The notes: a model not told the origin generated them from the letters alone. 33,870 nt of DNA from Azotobacter beijerinckii (GCF_900110885.1 NZ_FOFJ01000041.1:1-33870); one strand, 5' to 3'; positions 24,920 through 33,070 are shown, numbered from the stretch's first letter. Made by a program: numbers and translations.

Positions 24920-25423
24920 TCAAGGATTGCTAGCGAGCATCTCGCCATTGGTTAGCTCCCCGCTATGGAAAAACGGCACTTTGCGTCCGAACAGGCGTCC
25001 GGTCTTGATCTCCCCGCTCACTCGATAGGGGATGGAGTCTTCGGCTTTCTTCAACAGCTTGACGAGGGGCTTCAGGCGCCGCCAGAGGTTGGTCGTGACT
25101 GGCACCTCGAGTTCTTGGTGGCTGCGGGCCGAAACGGTAAACGATTGTCTCGATTCACCGTCGCTCACCAGCTCGATATCGCCCAGACGCACCTTGTAGG
25201 CTAAACCGTAGACCGATAGCTTGCTCTCGTTAGGGTTGCTGATCCGGAAATGCAGAACAAGATCTTGTTTCAGCAGATCGGCCTTGCTGAGGTCGACTTG
25301 GGTCAACTCTACGACAGGAGGCTGGAATACTTCATCTGCCCAGCTTGTGGAGGCTGCAGTGCCGGCAAGGAAAGCCATGAGCCAGAGGCCGAAAGTCCTT
25401 GATGTCGGTGCCCGTAAATACAT
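24920..25423 (-). CDS. Secreted LEA14-like (WHy domain) protein
   Basis: A 167-residue protein with a Sec signal (GLWLMAFLAGTAASTSWADE, cleavage near residue 29), then a water-stress/hypersensitive-response (WHy, LEA type 2) immunoglobulin-like domain: VELTQVDLSKADLLKQDLVL, FRISNPNESKLSVYGLAYKV and SHQELEVPVTTNLW. Such proteins occur in the periplasm and are linked to desiccation or envelope stress, but their activity is unclear. The alanine-tryptophan signal end lacks a lipobox cysteine, so it is soluble. A Fur-box-like palindrome lies about 60-75 bases before the start, hinting at iron control. It is a single-gene unit with no partner on either side. Confidence 0.75.
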   Translation of the reverse strand: MYLRAPTSRTFGLWLMAFLAGTAASTSWADEVFQPPVVELTQVDLSKADLLKQDLVLHFRISNPNESKLSVYGLAYKVRLGDIELVSDGESRQSFTVSARSHQELEVPVTTNLWRRLKPLVKLLKKAEDSIPYRVSGEIKTGRLFGRKVPFFHSGELTNGEMLASNP

Positions 25424-25480
25424 AGATAGGTTCGCTCCCTTACTGCGTATGAGAGTAGCAATCCCTTACTTTCTCGTAAA

Positions 25481-25505
25481 GATAAATAATAATTATTATC
25501 ATTTG
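25481..25505. promoter_or_regulatory. Fur-box-like site upstream of the WHy protein gene
   Basis: ATAATAATTATTAT at 25486-25499 is a perfect 14-bp palindrome within GATAAATAATAATTATTATC, close to the Fur consensus GATAATGATAATCATTATC. It is centred about 70 bases upstream of the start at 25423 and faces no recognisable gene on the plus side. Confidence 0.55.
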
Positions 25506-25907
25506 ATTGCTGCTGGATCAGTTTGGCAAGGCAGCGTCAGCCGGTGAATGACCGGCGTCATATTCTGGGCGACTATTGCGACAACAACGTGACCATAGGC
25601 CTCGCTCTGAACATGACTTGGTGTCGTCTTGAGGCTTGCCAGCCCAGGACTCCATGTTTTCTACCAAGCCGCCGTCAAACGTCGCGGGCCTTGGTCTTGG
25701 TGGCAGGGATGCTGCCTTACCGCCCTTAGCGTTTTTCTCCGCTGCATCCGAGTTGCACGTCGACGATAGCCACATCGTCGATTTCATGAGTACAGCTCAT
25801 AAGACCATGCGGTTTTTTGGCCTTTATCGATAGCCGGCGCCGTACTTAACATCTCCGGGGAAGAAACCTGTGAGGTGAGTACAGCGATGAATGGATCTTT
25901 CTTCGGA
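25506..25907. other. Intergenic region with no recognised gene
   Basis: Around 400 bases between the Fur-like site and the SDR relic. Short frames on both strands have no domain character. If the Fur site once served a rightward gene, it has been lost. Confidence 0.4.
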
Positions 25908-26057
25908 CGGCCGGGTGCGGCGTGCAACAGTGCCGGCGTGCAGAGCCCAGGCGTGGAAACCGCCGATGCCGCCGCCATTCTTTGGCTTTGCAGCCCGGGC
26001 GCAAGTTTTGTGATCGGCCATTTGCGGGCCGTGGATGGCGGCTATACGGCCCAATAA
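25908..26057 (+). pseudogene. Short-chain dehydrogenase/reductase relic with an internal deletion
   Basis: The frame reads GRPGAACNSAGVQSPGVETA, which is the mid-protein NNAG segment of a classical SDR (about residues 80-105), then passes directly to LWLCSPGASFVIGHLRAVDG and GYTAQ, the C-terminus of the same family (about residues 225-255). The Rossmann N-terminus (TGxxxGIG) and the whole catalytic YxxxK section are missing. Roughly 120 residues have been deleted in frame, and the first 80 are gone as well. The relic lies upstream of a CMD-family gene and an aldo/keto reductase, which often accompany SDRs. Confidence 0.65.
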
Positions 26058-26112
26058 AACGGGCTGCAGCTGCTGTTGCGTCGACACCTTGGCAGGAATC
26101 TGTAGATCACCC

Positions 26113-26451
26113 ATGACCGACAAACTCTCTATTGCGCACAAGGTGTTTGCTCACATCGCTCCGGCATTGGCGGATCGCACCGACCAGGTCCTGTTCGGCG
26201 ATGTCCGGGAGCGGCCGGGGCTTTCGCCGCGCGACCGCAGCCTCATCACCGCGGCGAACCTGGTCGCCATGTCTCGCGCCAGCGAATTGCCTGTTCATCT
26301 GAAGGCAGCCCTCGAAAATGGCGTCAGCCGAGAAGAACTGATCGAGGTGATCGCCCATAGCGCGTTTTCGAGGAGGCCGGCGCCTGAAGCAGCAGACGAT
26401 GCTTCCCACATGATGAATGAGCAGGCGAGCGGCCTGCACGGAGAACACTGA
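26113..26451 (+). CDS. Carboxymuconolactone decarboxylase family protein with an abnormal tail
   Basis: A 112-residue CMD/AhpD-like protein. The core matches the family: RTDQVLFGDVRERPGLSPRD, RSLITAANLVAM, ELPVHLKAALENGVSREELI and EVIAHSAF. At residue 93 a normal member continues with YAGWPxAMxA, but here it reads SRRPAPEAADDASHMMNEQA and stops. A frameshift or small deletion has probably replaced the last helix. There is no CxxC, so AhpD-like peroxidase function is unlikely; a gamma-CMD-like or unknown activity is the limit of inference. The stop TGA overlaps the ATG of the aldo/keto reductase by one base, so the two are translationally coupled. Confidence 0.65.
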   Translation: MTDKLSIAHKVFAHIAPALADRTDQVLFGDVRERPGLSPRDRSLITAANLVAMSRASELPVHLKAALENGVSREELIEVIAHSAFSRRPAPEAADDASHMMNEQASGLHGEH

Positions 26452-27461
26452 TGGATTACCGCTATCTGGGGTGCAGTGCCCTTAAGGTGTCCCCCTTGTG
26501 CCTGGGCGCGATGATGTTCGGCGGGGAAACCGACGAGCCTACCTCGAAGCGCATCATCGACAAGGCGTTCGAGCAGGGCGTCAACTTCATCGACACAGCC
26601 GATGTCTACCACGCCGGCCGCTCGGAAGAGGTCGTGGGTCGCGCCATCGCCGACCGGCGGGACGCTTGGGTCGTCGCCACCAAGTTCGGCTTCCCGACCC
26701 CGACCTCGCAGGGGCCGAACGAGCAGGGCCAGTCCCGCAAGTGGATCTACCAGTCCGTCGAGGCGAGCCTGAGGCAGCTGGGCACCGACTACATCGACAT
26801 CCTCTATTTTCACCGGGCGCTACCAGGTGTTCCGCTGGAGGAGGGCGTGCGCGCTGTTGGCGATCTGATCCGCCAGGGCAAGGTGCGTTACTTCGGCGTC
26901 TCCAACTTCCACGGCTGGCGCATCGCCGAAATCGTGCGTCTCGCCGAGCGGCTCGGCATCGACCGGCCGGTCGCCAGCGAGCCACTCTACAACATCGTCG
27001 ACCGCACGGCGGAGGTCGAGCAACTGCCTGCTGCCGCGCACTATGGCCTGGGCGTCGTGTCCTATAGCCCGCTGGCGCGCGGTGTGCTCAGCGGCAAATA
27101 TGCCGTGGATGCCCCTCCGCCGGCCGACAGCCGTGCCGGGCGCGGCGACAAGCGCATGCAGCAGACCGAGTGGCGACCGGCGTCGCTGAAGATCGCGCAA
27201 ACCATTGCTGCGCATGCGGCCGAGCGGGGCACCACCGCGACGGCCTTCGCACTGGCATGGGTGCTGAAGAGCCGGCTCGTCAGTTCCACCATCGTTGGTC
27301 CGCGCACGGAGGCGCACTGGGACAGCTATGTCGACGCCTTGAGCTTCGAACCCGGCCCGGATGACGAAAGGCTCGTCGACAGTCTGGTGCCGCCGGGCCA
27401 CGTTTCCACGCATGGGTACACCGATCCCGGATATCCCGTCGAGGGCAGGCCGACGGCTTGA
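26451..27461 (+). CDS. Aldo/keto reductase
   Basis: A 336-residue NADPH-dependent aldo/keto reductase of the YajO/YhdN-like group. The TIM-barrel holds the catalytic tetrad Asp48, Tyr53, Lys78 and His121 (FIDTADVYHAG, VVATKFGF, DILYFHRAL). The cofactor end reads STIVGPRTEAHWDSYVDAL. It reduces aldehydes or ketones; the natural substrate is unknown. ATG 26451 lies in TGATG, overlapping the CMD gene stop. It ends 131 bases before the convergent hutF stop, and no clear terminator is visible between them. Confidence 0.85.
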   Translation: MDYRYLGCSALKVSPLCLGAMMFGGETDEPTSKRIIDKAFEQGVNFIDTADVYHAGRSEEVVGRAIADRRDAWVVATKFGFPTPTSQGPNEQGQSRKWIYQSVEASLRQLGTDYIDILYFHRALPGVPLEEGVRAVGDLIRQGKVRYFGVSNFHGWRIAEIVRLAERLGIDRPVASEPLYNIVDRTAEVEQLPAAAHYGLGVVSYSPLARGVLSGKYAVDAPPPADSRAGRGDKRMQQTEWRPASLKIAQTIAAHAAERGTTATAFALAWVLKSRLVSSTIVGPRTEAHWDSYVDALSFEPGPDDERLVDSLVPPGHVSTHGYTDPGYPVEGRPTA

Positions 27462-27592
27462 TGGGTCTCGATTGACGCGCCGCCGAATCTGCTGGAGCGA
27501 AGACCAGCGAAGAAGCGATTCTGGCCGCGTCCCTCGATCCGGCTTCAGCCCAGATCGCAGGGTGAACCCGGTCCCTGCCGACGATCGGGGGC

Positions 27593-28954
27593 TTACAAGA
27601 GCGTCGCCAGCACCCCGGCAAAGGCGCGGGCCGTGCGTTCCTCGTCCGCATGATGGCCCTCGCGCACCACCCAGCGTCCGGCGACCATCATATCGCGGAC
27701 CTGGCGGTCGCCGCCGGCGAACAGCCAGCGGTTGAGGATCTGGTCGCCTTCGGCATTGGCCAGATAGGGATCGGCGCCGTCCAGCACCAGCAGGTCGGCG
27801 CGCCGGCCGACCTCCAGCGCACCGACCGGCTGCCCCAGGGCTTGGGCGCCTCCGCTCAGCGCGCTCTGGTAGAGCGCGGCGCCGACCGCCGGTCGGCCAG
27901 CCTGGACGAGGCGGTTGCGCCGCCGGTCGCGCAGGCGCTGGCCGTATTCGAGCCAGCGCAGTTCCTCTACCACGCTGACCGAGACCTGGCTGTCCGAGCC
28001 GATGCCGAGATGTCCGCCCTGAGCCAGATGGTCCGTGGCCGGGAACAGACCGTCGCCGAGGTTGGCCTCGGTCGTCGGGCAGAGGCCGGCGACCGCGCCG
28101 CTTTCGGCCAGCCGGGCGAGTTCGTCCGGCTGCGCCTGGGTGGCGTGCACCAGGCACCAGCGCTGGTCGACCGGACAATGCTCGAACAGCCACTGCAAGG
28201 GCCGCCGGCCGCTCCAGGCCAGGCAGTCGTCGACTTCCTTCTGCTGTTCGGCGATATGCAGGTGGATGGGGCCATCGATGGGCGAGGCGGCCAGCACCCG
28301 CGCGATCTGCCCGGGCGTTACTGCGCGCAGGGAATGAAAGCCCAGCCCCAGGTGCTGCCCGGCCGGCTCCAGAGCCGGCCGCAGGCGTGCCAGCAGGTCG
28401 AGATAGCCGTCCGTATCGAGGATGAAACGCTGCTGTCCCGCGCCCGGCGGCAGGCCGCCGAAGCCGGCATGGCTGTAGAGTGCGGGTACCAGGGTCAGGC
28501 CGATGCCGGCCTCGCGGGCGGCGCGGGCGAGGCGCAGGGACAGCTCGGCGGGGTCGGCGTAGGGCCGGCCGTTGCGGTCTAGGTGCAGGTAGTGGAACTC
28601 CGCGATGCTGCTGTAGCCGGCCTTGAGCAGCTCGATGTAGAGCTGACGGGCGATGGTTTCGAACTGCTCCGGATCGAGCCGGGCGACCAGCCGGTACATC
28701 CGCTCGCGCCAGTTCCAGAAGCTGTCCTCGGTGCTGACGGCGACCTCGGTCAGTCCGGCCATGGCGCGCTGGAAGGCGTGGGAGTGCAGGTTCGGCATGC
28801 CGGGCAGCAGCGGCCCGAGCAGGCGTTCGGCACCCTCGGCGCGGGCACCGGGCTCGATCCGCCCGAGCAGGCCGGCGGCGTCGATTTCCAGGCGCACGTC
28901 GCGCGCCCAGCCGCCCGGCAGCAGGGCGCGTTCGGCGAACAGGGTGATGGTCAT
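27593..28954 (-). CDS. hutF: Formimidoylglutamate deiminase HutF
   Basis: A 453-residue amidohydrolase-superfamily enzyme of HutF length. Metal ligands are visible in LHSHAFQ (His57, His59), GFHSLRAV, PIHLHIAEQ and GIGSDSQVSVS (Asp). Landmarks FWNWRERMYRL and LCPTTEANLGDG are typical of HutF. It hydrolyses N-formimidoyl-L-glutamate to N-formyl-L-glutamate and ammonia in the five-step histidine degradation route of pseudomonads, upstream of HutG. It starts 16 bases after the hutH stop in the same direction, so the two are co-transcribed. HutU, HutI, HutG and HutC are not in the window. Confidence 0.93.
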   Translation of the reverse strand: MTITLFAERALLPGGWARDVRLEIDAAGLLGRIEPGARAEGAERLLGPLLPGMPNLHSHAFQRAMAGLTEVAVSTEDSFWNWRERMYRLVARLDPEQFETIARQLYIELLKAGYSSIAEFHYLHLDRNGRPYADPAELSLRLARAAREAGIGLTLVPALYSHAGFGGLPPGAGQQRFILDTDGYLDLLARLRPALEPAGQHLGLGFHSLRAVTPGQIARVLAASPIDGPIHLHIAEQQKEVDDCLAWSGRRPLQWLFEHCPVDQRWCLVHATQAQPDELARLAESGAVAGLCPTTEANLGDGLFPATDHLAQGGHLGIGSDSQVSVSVVEELRWLEYGQRLRDRRRNRLVQAGRPAVGAALYQSALSGGAQALGQPVGALEVGRRADLLVLDGADPYLANAEGDQILNRWLFAGGDRQVRDMMVAGRWVVREGHHADEERTARAFAGVLATLL

Positions 28955-28970
28955 GGTGGCCTCGCAGCGT

Positions 28971-30500
28971 TCAGGAGTAAAGACGGGCGCAGGGCACCCA
29001 GCGTTCGAAGGCGCCGCCCTCGACCCAGACCCGTGCGGTGGTGATGTCCGGGGCGAAGTAGCGGTCCTGCTCGTAGTGCGCGACCCCGCTGCGGATCAGT
29101 GCCATGACCTCGCCCAGCTGCGGCGAGGTGGCGAGCGGTGCGTGGAAGTCCACGCCCTGGGCGGCGGCCAGCAACTCGATGGCGACCACCGCCGAGGCGT
29201 TGCCGGCCATGTCCTGCAGGCGGCGGGCGGCGAAGGTGGCCATGGAAACGTGATCCTCCTGGCCGGCCGAGGTCGGCAGGCTGTCTACCGAGGCGGGGTG
29301 GGCCAGGCTCTTGTTCTCCGAGGCTAGGGAGGCCGCCGTGACCTGAGCGATCATGAAGCCGGAGTTCAGCCCGCCGTCCCTGACCAGAAAGGCCGGCAGG
29401 CCGGACAGCGCCGGGTCGACCAGCAGAGCGGTGCGCCGCTCGGAGAGCGCACCGATCTCGGCGATGGCCAGGGCCAGCACGTCGGCAGCCATGGCCACCG
29501 GCTCGGCGTGGAAGTTGCCGCCGGAGAGCACTTGGGCATCGCTGGCGAACACCAGCGGATTGTCCGACACCGCGTTGGCCTCGCGCAGGAAGACCCCGGC
29601 GGCGAAGCGCAGGTGATCCAGGCAGGCGCCCATCACCTGCGGTTGGCAGCGCAGCGAGTAGGGGTCCTGGACCCGCTTGCAGTGGACGTGGGAGCGGTTG
29701 ATCGCGCTGTCGTGGAGCAGCTCGCGGTACAGCGCGGCCACCGCGATCTGTCCCGGTTGGCCGCGCACTGCCTGGATGCGCGCATCGAAGGGCACGAAGG
29801 AGCCCTTCAGCGCCTCGACGCTCAGGCTGCCGGCGATCACCGCGGCGCCGAACAGCCGTTCCGCGGCGAACAGCCCGCGCAGTGCCAGGGCGGTGGACAC
29901 CTGGGTGCCGTTGAGCAGCGCCAGGCCCTCCTTGGGGCCGAGGGTCAGGGGGGTGAGGCCGGCGATGGCCAGCCCTTCGGTGGCCTCCAGCACCCGGCCT
30001 GCGTGGCGCACCTGGCCGACCCCGAGCAGCGTCGCCGCCAGATGGGCCAGCGGGGCGAGATCGCCGGAGGCGCCCACCGAGCCCTGGGAGGGAATGCACG
30101 GATAGACCTGCGTCGCATAGAGCTTGAGCAGCGCTTCGATCACTGCCCAGCCAACCCCCGAGTAGCCGCGCGCCAGGGAGGCGATCTTCAGTGCCAGGAT
30201 CAGCCCGACGCTGGCGTCGTCCAGCAGCGGGCCGGTACCGGTGCAGTGGGAGAGCACCAGGTTGCGCTGCAGAGCGGCGAGGGAGTCGGCCGGGATCGAG
30301 GTGCGCGCCAGCAGGCCGAAGCCGGTGTTGATGCCGTATACGGTGCGCTGGCTGGCGAGAACCGCCGCGACGCTGCGCGCGCTGGCTTCGACCTCGGCCC
30401 GGCAGGCTGGATCGAGGTCGATCGCCGGGCAATCCCAGTAGAGGGCGCGCAGGGTGTCCAGATCGAGCTGGCCGGGACGGAGGAGCAGGGTGGAAGGCAT
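28971..30500 (-). CDS. hutH: Histidine ammonia-lyase HutH
   Basis: A 509-residue enzyme of the usual length. The MIO prosthetic group forms from Ala144-Ser145-Gly146 in GSVGASGDLAPLAH. Other signature regions are TVYGINTGFG (53-62), SHCTGTGPLL and AVSDNPLVF. It removes ammonia from L-histidine to give urocanate in the cytoplasm. The ATG at 30498-30500 has AGGA 8 bases upstream; a farther ATG at 30542 is in frame but adds no conserved residues. It heads a two-gene unit with hutF. A TCTATATAGA palindrome and the TTTTCT-type repeat lie just upstream. Confidence 0.95.
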   Translation of the reverse strand: MPSTLLLRPGQLDLDTLRALYWDCPAIDLDPACRAEVEASARSVAAVLASQRTVYGINTGFGLLARTSIPADSLAALQRNLVLSHCTGTGPLLDDASVGLILALKIASLARGYSGVGWAVIEALLKLYATQVYPCIPSQGSVGASGDLAPLAHLAATLLGVGQVRHAGRVLEATEGLAIAGLTPLTLGPKEGLALLNGTQVSTALALRGLFAAERLFGAAVIAGSLSVEALKGSFVPFDARIQAVRGQPGQIAVAALYRELLHDSAINRSHVHCKRVQDPYSLRCQPQVMGACLDHLRFAAGVFLREANAVSDNPLVFASDAQVLSGGNFHAEPVAMAADVLALAIAEIGALSERRTALLVDPALSGLPAFLVRDGGLNSGFMIAQVTAASLASENKSLAHPASVDSLPTSAGQEDHVSMATFAARRLQDMAGNASAVVAIELLAAAQGVDFHAPLATSPQLGEVMALIRSGVAHYEQDRYFAPDITTARVWVEGGAFERWVPCARLYS

Positions 30501-30525
30501 GGGAGCATCCTGCAGAGGGACTGTC

Positions 30526-30535
30526 TCTATATAGA
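30526..30535. promoter_or_regulatory. Possible GntR/HutC-type operator upstream of hutH
   Basis: TCTATATAGA is a perfect 10-bp palindrome 26 bases before the hutH start. It resembles but does not match the TGTA-N2-TACA type site described for HutC repressors of Pseudomonas. It could overlap the promoter. Confidence 0.35.
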
Positions 30536-30609
30536 TAGGCAAAAAGCCGCCGTGTTGTCGAAGACCATCTCACCGGAGCAAACCGGATAGCGCGTGGCGG
30601 CCCGGATAA

Positions 30610-30634
30610 TTTTCTATAAATCGGAAGTTATCTG
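30610..30634. repeat. TTTTCC-N7-GGAAA-type element, copy A
   Basis: TTTTCTATAAATCGGAAG followed by TTATCTG; 23 of 25 bases match copy B. It lies 110 bases upstream of the minus-strand hutH gene. The half-sites TTTTC and GGAA form an imperfect dyad. Confidence 0.55.
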
Positions 30635-30793
30635 TCGGGGCGAGTCTGGCTGCCGGCCATGCCTGGTCACGACGCGAAAGTGCTACGAAATGCCGTCGGG
30701 CAGTGCGGATCGACGGGACTGCGTGGAGTGGGGGAGTGCGGCCGGGCGTGGGCTTGAGAGCGCGGGAACGCAAAGCAGGGGAAAGGTGGGCAG

Positions 30794-30824
30794 AAAAAAG
30801 CCCACCAAGACAGCAGTGGGCTTT
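30794..30824 (-). terminator. Intrinsic terminator of the thermonuclease gene
   Basis: AAAGCCCAC and GTGGGCTTT pair across a 10-base loop; the minus strand continues into six T. It lies 123 bases past the stop of the nuclease gene, and no other minus-strand gene intervenes. Confidence 0.75.
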
Positions 30825-30946
30825 ATCACACGATGGTGCTGATCCTTCAGCTGGGGGTAATGCTGCGCCAACAACGATGAAATTTCTATGAAAAAAAGCG
30901 TGAAAAATCTTTCTCTTGCGGGGTTCCGACAAGCGGCAATTCCGGC

Positions 30947-31453
30947 CTACGGCCCGCGCCATTCCCACGGTGGCAGCGGCTCGGCATCCTGCCACAGACC
31001 GGTGCGTCTAGCTCGCGCCTCGTGTGCCTCGAAGCGGTAGCGCTCGCGCTCCTGCTCGGTCTGCGGCGCCTGCTCGCCGAGCCACCAGGCCATGCCGGCG
31101 GCGAGCTGGGCGGCGCCGGCATCGAGGGTATGCCCGCAGGCAGGGCAGTCCGGCGGGCTCACCCAGACGCTGCCGAGAATCCGCCCGTCTCGATCGTGCT
31201 GCTCCCAGCGGACGGTCACCGGCCGCTCAAGGAGCAGCGTGGCCAGATTCTGCCGAGCGTGCTGGCCGAATGGTTGCCCATTCTCCGGCGCGTCGATGGC
31301 CTGGAGGCGAATTCGCTCCAGGCGATGGTCGGCGGTCAGGCAGGCGAAGCTGTCGCCGTCGGCGACCTCGATCACCCAGCAGGACAACTCGGCAGCAGCG
31401 CCCAACGGAGTCGCCAAGGATAGCAGCAGAGCGGTGATAGGGCTGGAGGGCAT
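30947..31453 (-). CDS. Secreted staphylococcal-nuclease-like thermonuclease
   Basis: A 168-residue SNase-fold protein with a short signal peptide (ITALLLSLATPLGAAA, cleavage near residue 21). Active-site parts are present: VADGDSF (Ca-binding Asp), ERIRLQAIDAPE (Arg and Glu) and RDGRILGSVWV (Arg). A CPAC pair (DCPACGHTL) is inserted after the beta barrel. It is expected to cut DNA and RNA in the periplasm or outside the cell. The ATG at 31451-31453 has AAGGAA upstream. Copy B of the repeat element lies about 94 bases upstream, as copy A does for hutH. It is a single gene with its own terminator. Confidence 0.85.
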   Translation of the reverse strand: MPSSPITALLLSLATPLGAAAELSCWVIEVADGDSFACLTADHRLERIRLQAIDAPENGQPFGQHARQNLATLLLERPVTVRWEQHDRDGRILGSVWVSPPDCPACGHTLDAGAAQLAAGMAWWLGEQAPQTEQERERYRFEAHEARARRTGLWQDAEPLPPWEWRGP

Positions 31454-31546
31454 GGTAGTTCCTTTCGGGTCATGGGGTAGGTCGAGTGCACCGGATGCCT
31501 TGCTGGACTAACTGGTCAACGCCCTGTTTGGGCTTAAATCGCTAAG

Positions 31547-31571
31547 TTTTCCATAAATCGGAAATTATCTG
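31547..31571. repeat. TTTTCC-N7-GGAAA-type element, copy B
   Basis: TTTTCCATAAATCGGAAATT followed by ATCTG; differs from copy A at two bases. The TTTCC and GGAAA arms are a perfect inverted repeat with a 7-base spacer. It lies 94 bases upstream of the nuclease start. Confidence 0.6.
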
Positions 31572-31653
31572 CGCCCCATGCCAACTTCAAAAGGTATATA
31601 GCGGACGAGCATGCATGCTCAATGCGAGCTGCCGAGAGGTACTTTGTTTAATA

Positions 31654-31679
31654 TTTTCCTGAAATCGGAAATATATAAG
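31654..31679. repeat. TTTTCC-N7-GGAAA-type element, copy C (diverged)
   Basis: TTTTCCTGAAATCGGAAATA keeps both arms and the ATCGGAAA core of copy B but differs in the spacer and tail. It is 83 bases to the right of copy B in the same orientation. Confidence 0.45.
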
Positions 31680-31699
31680 TATAGACTCTTCTACCATAA

Positions 31700-31832
31700 A
31701 AACGACCGAGCGATCCCATCGCTCAGCACCTCGCTCTCGAAGACGATCTCCACGTCGGCGGGGTCCTGCTGTCCCCGAACACGCCGATGGCCAGGAAGTA
31801 GCCGGCGCCCAGCCGATATAGTCCATGAATGG
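31700..31832 (-). pseudogene. Possible frameshifted gene remnant
   Basis: On the minus strand one frame reads GYFLAIGVFGDS and, after a shift, another reads DPADVEIVFESEVLSDGIAR. Both look coding while neither stays open alone. This suggests a decayed or frameshifted fragment whose family I do not recognise. No start or ribosome binding site is kept. Confidence 0.25.
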
Positions 31833-31934
31833 ACAGACGGGATAGTGCTAATCCCTTGGCTCCATCCACTGCGTTACCATTGCGCGGGTATGACCACCCA
31901 AGGCTATCCGCCTTGCGCGCAACGGGGGATCGAA

Positions 31935-32390
31935 ATGCTCGGAAAAGCTGCCGGTGAAGTGTTGGGAAGCGGGATTTCCGCCCTGGCCAGGGATGCTGCG
32001 AATGAGAAGGGGAGGCTCGGCGAGGTGTTTCGGAGGATCGCCAGTCACCCGGTCAAAGTGCTTGCCTCCTTCATCGCCGCGCCGATCCTGATCGTCCGGG
32101 TCGCCTTTCTGGTGAAGAATCCCAAGCGGCGAGCCATCGCGATCCTCGGCCTGCTGCTCTCCGTGCTGCTCTCATACGGGGCGGCCACCTTTCTCGGCAC
32201 CTTGGTCGGCGCGACCTTCATCGCCTCGCACATCGGCCTGCTGGCAGGCATAGGATTTCTGTTCGGCACCACCCTGAGCGTCTATCTGAGCGTGATTTTC
32301 TCGATCGTCGTGTTCCATGCGGTGTCCTTCGTCTTTCTCAAGGTCAGTGCGCAGGAGGTTCTCGATTATCTGCACGAGATTTCGAGCTGA
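31935..32390 (+). CDS. Small multi-pass membrane protein of unknown function
   Basis: A 151-residue protein with an amphipathic N-terminus and three or four hydrophobic segments: VLASFIAAPILIVRVAFLV (about 42-60), AIAILGLLLSVLLSYGAATF (about 68-87), LVGATFIASHIGLLAGIGFL and VYLSVIFSIVVFHAVSFVFL. Charged loops between them contain KNPKRR, which points to a cytoplasmic loop. ATG 31935 is preferred because GGGGGAT lies 5 bases upstream; ATG 31890 gives a 15-residue extension. I do not recognise a family. It is isolated, with repeat copies B and C upstream. Confidence 0.65.
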   Translation: MLGKAAGEVLGSGISALARDAANEKGRLGEVFRRIASHPVKVLASFIAAPILIVRVAFLVKNPKRRAIAILGLLLSVLLSYGAATFLGTLVGATFIASHIGLLAGIGFLFGTTLSVYLSVIFSIVVFHAVSFVFLKVSAQEVLDYLHEISS

Positions 32391-32454
32391 GCCATCTGCA
32401 AGGTATAAGGCCGGCCGTTGCGCCACATCCGATGATGAAAAGGGGATATATACC

Positions 32455-32607
32455 GTGAAGGCTTTATTGGCCCTGTTGTCCAACGGGAGGGTATTCGCCA
32501 TTATCTGGTGGGCGAAGAGTGTGTTGGCCAAGATGAGCCGAGCAAGGCCTTGGCGCTGGGTACATGGTGGCGAGCTTGTTATGGGATGGAGAATCCTGAA
32601 AGAGTGA
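32455..32607 (+). CDS. Possible 50-residue small protein
   Basis: A GTG at 32455 follows AAGGGGAT at 32439-32446 and opens a 50-codon frame that begins VKALLALLSNGRVFAIIWWA and is rich in Trp and Arg near its end. The ribosome binding site and one hydrophobic segment are its only support. It lies 64 bases after the membrane protein gene and may be co-transcribed. Confidence 0.3.
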   Translation: MKALLALLSNGRVFAIIWWAKSVLAKMSRARPWRWVHGGELVMGWRILKE

Positions 32608-32794
32608 CAGAGTAATTTGCATCGGCCCTGAAAAGGCTGGCAAATAGACGGTCTTCTTGGTCGCCCATGATATGAGCAAACTATCATTTCTGGCCTGTTG
32701 TACAAAGCCTGACGGCCATTTGCATCGATCGTCGTCTACTCTTCTCCAGAGCGTTCCGCTGCACGACTAGGGAAGTAAAAGGAGTAAAAGAGCA

Positions 32795-33070
32795 ATGATG
32801 CTTAAAGACTTGGCCGCCCGCTCTGCGAGTTTCAATATGCGTCTGCATAGCCTGCAGGGCATTTCAATGTTGGATTGGGGAAGAATGAAAATTCCTGAAG
32901 AAGACCGGCCGGCACTTCTTCGGCAAATGCATCGCGATTCCGTTGTCTGGCTTTATGGCTATATTGCCGCACTGGCGGACAGAAAATTTGTCGATAGGGG
33001 AGATGCCGAGCGGATGCAGTGCGAGCTTTTATATCTGCATGAGAAGCACTCTTCTGTTGCCAACTCCTGA
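32795..33070 (+). CDS. Small hypothetical helical protein
   Basis: A 91-residue protein, mostly helical (IPEEDRPALLRQMHRDSVVW, YGYIAALADRKFVDRGDAER), with no domain I can name. It has a sound gene structure: AAAAGGAG at 32777-32784 ahead of ATG 32795, and an intrinsic terminator 13 bases after the stop. It has no signal or membrane segment, and its DNA looks more AT-rich than the surroundings, which may mean acquisition by transfer. Confidence 0.6.
   Translation: MMLKDLAARSASFNMRLHSLQGISMLDWGRMKIPEEDRPALLRQMHRDSVVWLYGYIAALADRKFVDRGDAERMQCELLYLHEKHSSVANS

Noticed and set aside
28951..30573. A 540-codon minus-strand frame over hutH
   Set aside because: It is a shifted frame of hutH with no MIO motif or other domain.
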